Assembly: GCA_021769025.1 (NCBI GenBank)
Contig: JAETTS010000050.1
Span: forward strand, 1-11,080
Source of the DNA: Enterocloster bolteae
Lineage (GTDB): Bacteria > Bacillota_A > Clostridia > Lachnospirales > Lachnospiraceae
Length of the DNA stretch: 11,080 nucleotides
Direction: 5' to 3'
How positions within the stretch are numbered: the stretch's first letter is position 1; each line of letters begins with the position of its first letter. Under the pieces are notes generated by a model. It was not told where the DNA came from and did no database searches. It saw nothing but the letters and a program-made list of their open reading frames with translations. Positions 1 through 5,518 of this stretch are shown here, one piece after another. Both the position numbers and the translations under genes were made by a program.

Positions 1-2
1 AG

Positions 3-518
3 AAGCAGAAGGAGGATGTCACGATCAAGGGCATCCTGGCGGACGTGGAGCCGTATCTTTTGGAAGAATGGGATCAGGGGCGAAAAGCCAGGGCACAGCT
101 TATGGCAGACTATTTAACGGGCATGGAATCTGCCTATGAGTATGCGCTTGAGAACCAGCTGGAGTTTTGGGTATGCATCCCTACCTTTTATGATGCCGTG
201 GACAAGGATATGTTGGAGGAACTAATAAGCAACGGTTGCGACGGGGTGGCGGTGATGAATTATAACCGAAGGGATGAATATGGGCAGATCGCCATGGAAA
301 CCGGCTTTGCCAGAGAATACGGGAAAGGAATCATCTGCATCTATGAGTTGCAAAAGCCGGGAAACCATGACCTTGAGGATGAGAATACCTACGCCAATGA
401 AGGGATGGAGGCGCTGTGGCAGTCGTCCAAACGGCTAGAACGCCAGTTTGGATACGAACGGATGAGATTTGCGTATCATTATTATAGACCGCTGAAGGAG
501 ATGCTGGGATTGCAGTGA
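3..518 (+). CDS. C-terminal part of a TIM-barrel, glycosidase-like protein (5' end outside window)
   Basis: The reading frame is open to the left edge, so the gene is cut at its 5' end; a GTG at 45 is only an internal Val codon. The visible 171 residues alternate short hydrophobic strands and amphipathic helices as in the second half of a TIM barrel. One strand ends in GILADVEPYL, a second in FWVCIPTFYD, a third in GVAVMNYNRR and a fourth in GIICIYELQKPG. Acidic residues at strand ends (the DVEP Glu and the YE Glu) sit where glycoside hydrolase-like barrels often carry catalytic or ligand residues. The C terminus is short and charged, with no cell-wall anchor or membrane segment. I do not recognise the exact family, and both enzymatic activity and localisation are unknown because the N terminus is missing. 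It ends 98 bases before the next promoter. Confidence 0.6.
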   Translation, partial: KQKEDVTIKGILADVEPYLLEEWDQGRKARAQLMADYLTGMESAYEYALENQLEFWVCIPTFYDAVDKDMLEELISNGCDGVAVMNYNRRDEYGQIAMETGFAREYGKGIICIYELQKPGNHDLEDENTYANEGMEALWQSSKRLERQFGYERMRFAYHYYRPLKEMLGLQ

Positions 519-556
519 TTGAGGTTATGCAAAATGGAAGTGGCGGTTGCTTGCCG

Positions 557-581
557 GAGAGTAAGCAGCTGTCACTCTTTT
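557..581 (+). terminator. Possible weak intrinsic terminator after the TIM-barrel gene
   Basis: A 6-bp stem (557-562 with 574-579, one G-U pair) and an 11-base loop run into TTTT at 578-581. The stem is short and the T run is brief, so termination would be partial at best. Its place between a stop codon and a strong promoter supports the call. Confidence 0.3.
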
Positions 582-615
582 ATCAGAGAAAATTGCAGCG
601 CCTGGCCGTCATACC

Positions 616-644
616 TAGACATTCCAGTGAAAATGCTATATAAT
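616..644 (+). promoter_or_regulatory. SigmaA-type promoter for the thioesterase-cvfB-methyltransferase genes
   Basis: The -35 box TAGACA (616-621, five of six consensus bases) and the -10 box TATAAT (639-644, perfect) are separated by exactly 17 bases. The start of transcription would fall near 651. That leaves a leader of about 25 bases with the ribosome binding site inside it. This is the best-matching promoter in the window. Confidence 0.75.
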
Positions 645-663
645 GAAAAGTGATTTTGTGTGA

Positions 664-670
664 AAAGGAG
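664..670 (+). promoter_or_regulatory. Ribosome binding site fixing the thioesterase start at 678
   Basis: AAAGGAG lies 7 bases before the ATG at 678. An in-frame GTG at 660 lies upstream of this motif and has no ribosome binding site of its own, so the ATG is preferred. Confidence 0.8.
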
Positions 671-677
671 CAGGCAT

Positions 678-1406
678 ATGTATCAGTTTGACAGCCGGGT
701 GAGATACAGTGAGACGGATGAGAGAGGCCGATTAAGTGTGACGGGGATGATGAATTATCTTCAGGATTGCTCCACCTTCCAGTCTGAGGACGCTGGCCTG
801 GGAGTTTCCTACTTGGAGGAACGCCATCAGGCATGGTGGCTGTCTTCCTGGCAGATTATCATTGACCGGTATCCGGCTCTTGGCGAAAAGATTGTCATAA
901 GCACCTGGCCCTATGATTTTAAGGGGATCTATGCATATCGTAATTTCATGATGCAGGATTCTAAAGGAGACTATCTGGTCAGGGCCAATTCCATCTGGTT
1001 TCTGTTCGACACCAAGGCAGGCAGGCCAGCCAGAGTGACCAATGTGGATATTGACGGATACGGGGCTATGGAGGAAAGGCTGGACATGGAGTATGCGCCC
1101 AGGAGGATTGCCCTTCCTGAGGATTACGGCTTAGGCCATCCAGTGCTGGTGATGAAGCATCACATAGACACCAACCATCATGTGAACAATGCCCAATATG
1201 TGGAGATAGCCAGGGAGTTTTTGCCAGATGATTTCCACATTAAGGAGTTGAGAGTTGAGTATCGGAAGGCGGCGGTAATGGGGGATTACTTGACGCCTCG
1301 GGTCAGCAGGATTAAGGAGGGGTATGTGACGGCCCTGTGTGATGAAGAGAAAAGCCCGTATGCAGTGATATGGATGGGGGGAAGCAGTGGTTTAGACAGG
1401 CCTTAA
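678..1406 (+). CDS. Acyl-ACP thioesterase (FatA/FatB-like double hot-dog)
   Basis: The 242-residue product belongs to the bacterial acyl-ACP thioesterases, cytosolic enzymes that hydrolyse acyl-ACP to free fatty acid and ACP. The first hot-dog fold (about residues 3-125) opens with VRYSETDERGRLS and a long helix beginning MMNYLQDCSTFQ. The second hot-dog (about 150-235) carries the active-site segment HHIDTNHHVNNAQYVEIA at 161-178, with D164, N166 and H168 matching the Asp-Asn-His set of the plant enzymes. The acidic residue usually found in the later Y-x-x-E-x-x-x-G-D motif is Ala198 here (YRKAAVMGD). That may be a clade trait or a change in the catalytic set. The ATG at 678 has a well-placed ribosome binding site. 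The gene is first after the 616-644 promoter and is followed 76 bases later by cvfB. Chain-length preference cannot be read from the sequence. The family call is secure. Confidence 0.9.
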   Translation: MYQFDSRVRYSETDERGRLSVTGMMNYLQDCSTFQSEDAGLGVSYLEERHQAWWLSSWQIIIDRYPALGEKIVISTWPYDFKGIYAYRNFMMQDSKGDYLVRANSIWFLFDTKAGRPARVTNVDIDGYGAMEERLDMEYAPRRIALPEDYGLGHPVLVMKHHIDTNHHVNNAQYVEIAREFLPDDFHIKELRVEYRKAAVMGDYLTPRVSRIKEGYVTALCDEEKSPYAVIWMGGSSGLDRP

Positions 1407-1471
1407 GGCAGGCCTCACAGGCCGTGAACGGATTGTGGCAGCAAGTGGATGACTTAATATGACAAGACAAC

Positions 1472-1476
1472 GGAGG
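1472..1476 (+). promoter_or_regulatory. Ribosome binding site fixing the cvfB start at 1483
   Basis: GGAGG lies 6 bases before the ATG at 1483. The earlier in-frame ATG at 1459 lies upstream of this motif and adds only a basic octapeptide. Family members typically begin with M-I-E-L-G, as they would from 1483. Confidence 0.8.
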
Positions 1477-1482
1477 AAGAGA

Positions 1483-2316
1483 ATGATCGAGTTAGGGAAA
1501 AGGCAGCTTTTGGAAGTAGTCCGTGTAAAGGAATTTGGCATTTATCTGGGAGAGAAGAGTGACGATGAGGCGGCAGTCCTGCTTCCCAGGAAACAGGTTC
1601 CGGAGGGAACGAAGATCGGAGATAAACTGGATGTGTTTATCTACAAAGATTCAGAGGACCGGCTGATTGCTACTACATCGGTTCCAAGGCTGCAGGTGGG
1701 GGAAGTGGCGGTTCTGACTGTAAAGGAAGTAGGAAAAATCGGAGCATTCCTGGATATGGGGCTGGAGAAAGATTTGTTGCTTCCATTTAAAGAACAGAAC
1801 CACAAGGTGCGTCAGGGGGAGCAGTGCCTGGTAGCTCTGTATGTGGACAAGAGCAGACGGCTTGCGGCGACTATGAAAGTGTATTCCTACATGAGCAGCC
1901 AGTCACCCTATCAGAAGGATGATAAAGTTACAGGAACTGTATATGAGATCAATGAAAACCTGGGGGCATTTGTGGCAGTGGACAACCGGTATTACGGGAT
2001 GATCCCGCAGAAGGAGTTGTACGGGAATATTCAGGAAGGAGACGTGGTTGAGGCAAGAGTCGTGAAGGTACGGGAGGATGGAAAACTGGACTTAAGCCCC
2101 AGGGAAAAGGCCTACATTCAGATCAATACGGACGCAAAGCTGGTACTGAAGGCCATAGAGGACCAGGGCGGGGTGCTTCCATTTAATGACAAGGCATCTC
2201 CAGAGATGATAAAAGAGACATTTCATATGAGCAAGAATGCATTTAAAAGAGCGGTTGGGCATCTCTTAAAAGAAGGAATCATTAAAATTACGGATAAGAC
2301 CATAGAAAAAGTATAG
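1483..2316 (+). CDS. cvfB: CvfB-type S1 RNA-binding protein
   Basis: The 277-residue product matches the length and layout of CvfB, a cytosolic RNA-binding protein that affects virulence-factor and surface-protein expression in staphylococci. It begins MIELGKRQLLEVVRVKEFGIYLGE, the usual family opening. An S1-like domain spans about 1-65, a second about 70-133 (VGEVAVLTVKEVGKIGAFLD), and a third about 148-206 (GTVYEINENLGAFVAVDNRY through LDLSPREK). A C-terminal winged helix follows at about 215-277 (MSKNAFKRAVGHLLKEGIIKI). No domain is truncated. The stop codon overlaps the ribosome binding site of the methyltransferase gene, so the two are likely translationally coupled. The RNA targets in this lineage are unknown. 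Confidence in the family is high; the virulence link is known only from other bacteria. Confidence 0.9.
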   Translation: MIELGKRQLLEVVRVKEFGIYLGEKSDDEAAVLLPRKQVPEGTKIGDKLDVFIYKDSEDRLIATTSVPRLQVGEVAVLTVKEVGKIGAFLDMGLEKDLLLPFKEQNHKVRQGEQCLVALYVDKSRRLAATMKVYSYMSSQSPYQKDDKVTGTVYEINENLGAFVAVDNRYYGMIPQKELYGNIQEGDVVEARVVKVREDGKLDLSPREKAYIQINTDAKLVLKAIEDQGGVLPFNDKASPEMIKETFHMSKNAFKRAVGHLLKEGIIKITDKTIEKV

Positions 2317-2320
2317 GAGG
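2314..2320 (+). promoter_or_regulatory. Ribosome binding site of the methyltransferase gene, overlapping the cvfB stop
   Basis: TAGGAGG contains the cvfB stop codon TAG and a strong Shine-Dalgarno motif 5 bases before the GTG at 2326. This supports the GTG start and coupling of the two genes. Confidence 0.75.
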
Positions 2321-2325
2321 CTGTT

Positions 2326-2910
2326 GTGGACTCAATCGAATATTATAATAAATATGCGGCAAAAATATATGAAGACACGGTTGACATGGATGTTAGTGAG
2401 CTTTTGAACCAGTTTTTGGAGGAACTGGAAGAAGGCGACACCATTCTGGATTTAGGCTGCGGTTCCGGGCGGGATTCCCTGGTGATGTATGACATGGGAT
2501 ATGATGTGACTCCCCTAGACGCATCGGAGGAGATGTGCAAGCTGGCGGAGATACATACAGGGCTGGATGTGCTTTTGATGACCTACGAAGACATGGAGTT
2601 CGAGAATGTTTTTGACGGTATCTGGGCATGCGACTCGCTGATTCATGTGCCTAAGAACGAGATGCCGGAGATTCTGTGCAGGATCTGCGATGCCCTCTGC
2701 CCTCACGGAGTTCTGTTTATGTCCGTGCGAAAAGGAGAGTATGAGGGATTTCGGGGAGAGCGGTATTTTTGCGATTATACTATGGAGAGTCTGACAGCCA
2801 TGGTGGAGCGGACCGGCCTGTTTGAGATCCTGAAGGTCTGGGAGACCGAGGATGCAAGGGCAAATCATCCGGACACCATGTGGGTCAATCTGTTGGCAAA
2901 AAAGCGGTAA
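2326..2910 (+). CDS. Class I SAM-dependent methyltransferase
   Basis: The 194-residue cytosolic protein has a single Rossmann-like methyltransferase domain. Motif I is ILDLGCGSGRDS (residues 40-51), which binds S-adenosylmethionine. The acidic end of strand two is PLDAS (63-67), and the motif IV region is FDGIWACDSLIHVP (96-109). The post-motif strand is HGVLFMSVRKGE (127-138). The substrate is not evident: this type of small stand-alone enzyme resembles the TehB/UbiE-like group, where substrates range from metalloids to small molecules. It starts with GTG behind a strong ribosome binding site that overlaps the cvfB stop, so it belongs to the same operon. Nothing is truncated and no membrane segment or extra domain is present. 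The fold is certain; the substrate is unknown. Confidence 0.85.
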   Translation: MDSIEYYNKYAAKIYEDTVDMDVSELLNQFLEELEEGDTILDLGCGSGRDSLVMYDMGYDVTPLDASEEMCKLAEIHTGLDVLLMTYEDMEFENVFDGIWACDSLIHVPKNEMPEILCRICDALCPHGVLFMSVRKGEYEGFRGERYFCDYTMESLTAMVERTGLFEILKVWETEDARANHPDTMWVNLLAKKR

Positions 2911-3104
2911 GGTGACGCCAGAAAACCTGCGGGCATAAGGAGGGAAACCAGTAGCCTGCGTGGGAGAAAGCAGAAGGCATAAGCAGACGAAGGCTTAAGG
3001 CACAAGTATGCAAACCCAGGGTTTACGGGAACCGGCACTGTTTTAAAGGCCAGATATGAGACAGCCGTGCTGTGAAAACTGCATGAAGTGAGGGAGACAG
3101 CAAG

Positions 3105-3944
3105 ATGAAGAGAAGACCGGTTTGGGTGGATTATGGATTGATTATACTGGGAGCCTTTGTCATGGGGTTTGCCATCAAGAACATGTATGACCCGGCGGGT
3201 CTGGTCACAGGAGGGGTATCCGGTATCGCTATCATTGTGAAAAACCTGACAGGGCTCCCTCTGTGGATCACCAACACGGTGCTTAATGTTCCCCTATTTT
3301 TGGCTGCCTGGAAGATAAAAGGCGGACAGTTCTTGAAAAGGACTGGAGTTGCTACGGTGGCGCTGTCTGTCTCTTTGGGAGTGATACCGGAGATTAAACT
3401 TCTGACAGGAGAGATTTTTCTCTCATCTCTCTTCGGAGGGATCGTGACTGGTGTGGGAACCGGACTTGTGTTCATGTTTTCAGCCACTACCGGTGGTACC
3501 GATATGCTGGCGGCCCTTTTCCAGAGGAAGTTAAAACACTATTCCATTGCCCAGATCATGCAGGTGCTGGATGGAATCGTGGTGTTGGCCGGAGCCGCAG
3601 TGTTCGGCATTTCTTACGCGCTCTATGCCCTGATTGCCATCTATGCAGTGGCCAAGGTGTCTGACGGCATCCTGGAGGGACTTAATTTTTCCAAACAGGC
3701 GTTTATCATCTCTGACCGGTATGAGGAGATCGGACATGCGGTTATGACCCGGCTGGGCCGTGGAGTCACGGTTGTGGATGCAGTGGGAATGTACTCAGGA
3801 ATGTGCCGTAAGATGCTGTTCTGCGTGGTATCCAAGAAGGAGATTGTGGGGATCCGCGAGATCGTGGAAGAACTTGATAAGCAGGCATTTTTGATCGTAA
3901 GCGATGTCCGCGAGGTGTTCGGTGAGGGATTTATAGAATATTGA
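3105..3944 (+). CDS. YitT family membrane protein (YitT domain plus DUF2179)
   Basis: The 279-residue product is an integral membrane protein of the YitT family, whose transport or other function is not established. Hydrophobic spans lie at about 10-27, 52-70, 79-97, 107-125 and 153-182. Family motifs are DPAGLVTGGVSGIAI (29-43) and SATTGGTDMLA (126-136). The soluble C-terminal DUF2179 domain (about 220-275) shows GVTVVDAVGMYSG and ends FGEGFIEY, and is thought to be a cytosolic regulatory or ligand-binding module. The ATG is preceded by AGGGAG 8 bases upstream. A 194-base gap separates it from the methyltransferase gene. That gap holds loose GGCATAAG-like repeats but no promoter I would defend, so read-through from the upstream operon is possible. 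Confidence 0.9.
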   Translation: MKRRPVWVDYGLIILGAFVMGFAIKNMYDPAGLVTGGVSGIAIIVKNLTGLPLWITNTVLNVPLFLAAWKIKGGQFLKRTGVATVALSVSLGVIPEIKLLTGEIFLSSLFGGIVTGVGTGLVFMFSATTGGTDMLAALFQRKLKHYSIAQIMQVLDGIVVLAGAAVFGISYALYALIAIYAVAKVSDGILEGLNFSKQAFIISDRYEEIGHAVMTRLGRGVTVVDAVGMYSGMCRKMLFCVVSKKEIVGIREIVEELDKQAFLIVSDVREVFGEGFIEY

Positions 3945-4025
3945 CAGGGAAAATTAAGAATTTTAGTAACCTTTTCTTGTAAATATACAGAATAGACAAA
4001 TTAAAGAAAAATATTTTGGTGATTT

Positions 4026-4035
4026 ACCATATGGT
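4026..4035 (+). promoter_or_regulatory. Palindrome overlapping the -35 region of the ATPase gene promoter
   Basis: ACCATATGGT is a perfect 10-bp inverted repeat. Its last four bases are shared with the proposed -35 box. Two flanking base pairs also match after one mismatch. It could be an operator, but no known regulator motif is recognised. Confidence 0.25.
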
Positions 4036-4060
4036 CAAAATAGTGTCTTTCGTGTATGAT
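4032..4060 (+). promoter_or_regulatory. Probable SigmaA promoter of the sugar-ABC ATPase gene
   Basis: TGGTCA (4032-4037, four of six consensus bases) and TATGAT (4055-4060, five of six) are separated by 17 bases in AT-rich DNA. They lie about 90 bases before the start codon. The match is moderate, but an independent promoter fits a gene with its own terminator and distinct codon use. Confidence 0.5.
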
Positions 4061-4074
4061 AGTAACAGAAATCA

Positions 4075-4108
4075 AGCAAGGGCCTGATACCGCATTGCTA
4101 AAGAGCCC
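4075..4108 (+). promoter_or_regulatory. Possible H-type pseudoknot in the leader of the ATPase gene
   Basis: AGCAA (4075-4079) is complementary to TTGCT (4095-4099), and GGGC (4080-4083) is complementary to GCCC (4105-4108). The arms interleave, which is the topology of a pseudoknot. The helices are short (5 and 4 bp) and could be coincidental. Confidence 0.25.
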
Positions 4109-4147
4109 AAATACATTTATTTTCTAAAATTAGGAGGATTTTGGATT

Positions 4148-5260
4148 ATGGCTAGTTTAACATTGAAGAACGTAACAAAAGCGTACCCAAATGGATTCGT
4201 TGCAGTTAAGGATTTTAATCTGGAGATCGCAGATAAGGAATTTGTTATCTTCGTAGGACCATCTGGATGTGGTAAGTCCACTACGCTTCGTATGGTTGCA
4301 GGCCTGGAGGACATTTCTTCTGGTGAATTCTACATTGACGGAAAGCTGATGAACGATGTAGAGCCGAAGGACAGAGATATCGCAATGGTATTCCAGAACT
4401 ATGCTCTGTATCCTCATATGTCCGTATATGACAACATGGCATTCGGCCTGAAACTGAGAAAGACACCAAAAGACGAGATTGATAAATTAGTACATGAAGC
4501 AGCCAAGATCCTGGATCTGGAGCATCTGTTAGACCGTAAGCCGAAGGCTTTGTCCGGTGGTCAGAGACAGCGTGTTGCTATGGGACGTGCTATTGTGCGT
4601 AATCCTAAAGTATTCCTGATGGATGAGCCGCTGTCCAACTTGGATGCAAAGCTGAGAGGTCAGATGCGTGTTGAGATTTCCAAGCTGCATCAGAGACTGC
4701 AGGCTACAATCATCTATGTAACCCATGACCAGACAGAGGCTATGACCCTGGGTACCAGAATCGTTGTTATGAAAGACGGCGTTATTCAGCAGGTTGACTC
4801 TCCACAGAATCTGTATGACAAGCCATGCAACAAGTTCGTTGCTGGATTCATCGGAGCTCCTCAGATGAACATGATCGACGCAGCTGTATCCAAAGACGGT
4901 GCAGATGTAAACTTGTCCTTCGGTGGCCACAAGATTACTCTTCCGGCAGAGAAGGCAAAAGTTGTTGAGCAGAAGGGTTATGTTGGAAAGACCGTTACCA
5001 TCGGTATCCGTCCAGAAGATCTGCATGATGACGAAGCTTGGCTGACCGGCTCACCAAAGAGCGTAATCGAAGCTACTATCCGTGTATACGAGCTGTTAGG
5101 TGCTGAGGTTAACTTATACTTTGATATTGATGAGTCCCAGTTCATCGCAAGAGTAAATCCGCGTACCACTGCAAGAGTAGGCAGCGTTGTGAAGATCGCT
5201 CTGGATATGTCCAAAGTTCACGTATTTGACAAAGATACCGAGCAGGTTGTTTGCAACTAA
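4148..5260 (+). CDS. ugpC: Shared ATPase of carbohydrate ABC importers (MsmX/UgpC type)
   Basis: This 370-residue cytosolic ATPase powers CUT1-type sugar importers. Walker A is GPSGCGKSTT (37-46), the Q-loop Gln is 83, the signature is LSGGQRQRVAMGRA (135-148), Walker B is VFLMDEPLSNLD (155-166) and the switch His is 193. The C-terminal part (about 235-370) is the OB-like regulatory domain of the MalK family, with FIGAPQMN and IGIRPEDLH. The ATG follows AGGAGG by 10 bases. No permease or sugar-binding-protein gene is adjacent, so it is an orphan, as are MsmX of Bacillus and MsmK of streptococci, which serve several importers. Codons such as GTT, CGT, GCT and GGT are more frequent here than in neighbouring genes, suggesting high expression. 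The name ugpC is the usual annotation; msmX or msmK would be equally fair. Confidence 0.92.
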   Translation: MASLTLKNVTKAYPNGFVAVKDFNLEIADKEFVIFVGPSGCGKSTTLRMVAGLEDISSGEFYIDGKLMNDVEPKDRDIAMVFQNYALYPHMSVYDNMAFGLKLRKTPKDEIDKLVHEAAKILDLEHLLDRKPKALSGGQRQRVAMGRAIVRNPKVFLMDEPLSNLDAKLRGQMRVEISKLHQRLQATIIYVTHDQTEAMTLGTRIVVMKDGVIQQVDSPQNLYDKPCNKFVAGFIGAPQMNMIDAAVSKDGADVNLSFGGHKITLPAEKAKVVEQKGYVGKTVTIGIRPEDLHDDEAWLTGSPKSVIEATIRVYELLGAEVNLYFDIDESQFIARVNPRTTARVGSVVKIALDMSKVHVFDKDTEQVVCN

Positions 5261-5275
5261 TCTTAAGAGAAAAAT

Positions 5276-5311
5276 AAGCAGGCAAGTATTCATACTTGCT
5301 TGCTTTTTTTT
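5276..5311 (+). terminator. Strong intrinsic terminator of the ATPase gene
   Basis: A 13-bp stem (5276-5288 with 5293-5305, one G-U pair) and a TTCA loop are followed by an eight-base T run (5304-5311). It starts 15 bases after the stop codon and separates the ATPase gene from the regulator-ftsEX cluster. Confidence 0.92.
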
Positions 5312-5334
5312 GTCTTATGCATTAATATAGAATA

Positions 5335-5470
5335 AGGCGGTTGCCGCAGTAAGCGGCATACCTGACGGGACAGTAAACCTGCATGTGCCCCGGCAGCGGA
5401 TGCACCACCACACAGGAATGTCTGGTGGGCGCGGTGGGCAGACTTGCATGTATGCCGCCTGTTGGGCGGC
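5335..5470 (+). promoter_or_regulatory. GC-rich structured leader with riboswitch-like alternative pairing
   Basis: The segment between the ATPase terminator and the regulator gene holds several complementary stretches. AGGCGG (5335-5340) can pair with CCGCCT (5455-5460) to close a domain. Inside it, GCCGC (5343-5347) pairs with GCGGC (5353-5357), and TGCAT (5380-5384) pairs with ATGCA (5400-5404). A 9-bp hairpin with one C-C mismatch joins 5405-5414 to 5419-5428 around a GGAA (GNRA-type) loop. The 3' arm of the closing helix is also the 5' arm of the hairpin at 5454-5470, so the two cannot form together. The AT-rich stretch at 5321-5334 contains TAGAAT, a possible -10 box, but no convincing -35 box. 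I do not recognise a known riboswitch class. It could also be an RNA with another role, or only GC-rich spacer. Confidence 0.4.
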
Positions 5471-5477
5471 GGATTTT
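5454..5477 (+). terminator. Terminator-like hairpin ahead of the regulator gene
   Basis: GCCGCC (5454-5459) and GGCGGC (5465-5470) form a 6-bp all-GC stem around TGTTG. After GGA comes only a four-base T run (5474-5477), so intrinsic termination would be weak. It may act as an attenuator or as a structure that influences translation. Confidence 0.35.
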
Positions 5478-5518
5478 ATGGTAAAGTTACAGTAGAATTA
5501 CGAAAAGGAGAGTGTGCT

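Noticed and set aside
1398..1423. Three AGGCC motifs and a palindrome GCCTTAAGGC around the thioesterase stop codon, as a terminator or binding site
   Set aside because: No T run follows, the spacing is irregular and cvfB continues in the same direction. Probably chance in GC-rich sequence.
2911..3104. Loose GGCATAAG-like repeats and a possible promoter before the YitT gene
   Set aside because: The copies are short and inexact, and no pair of -35 and -10 boxes with normal spacing is convincing.
5335..5470. Known riboswitch or RNA classes (ZTP, NiCo, cobalamin, T-box, glycine, guanidine, SRP RNA)
   Set aside because: Only fragments such as CCGCCTG or GGGACAG resemble parts of these motifs, and the order and surrounding conserved bases do not fit.
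5444..5518. Longer form of the regulator starting from TTG at 5444
   Set aside because: It has no ribosome binding site, would run through the leader hairpin and lacks family-like sequence. The ATG at 5519 has a good site.
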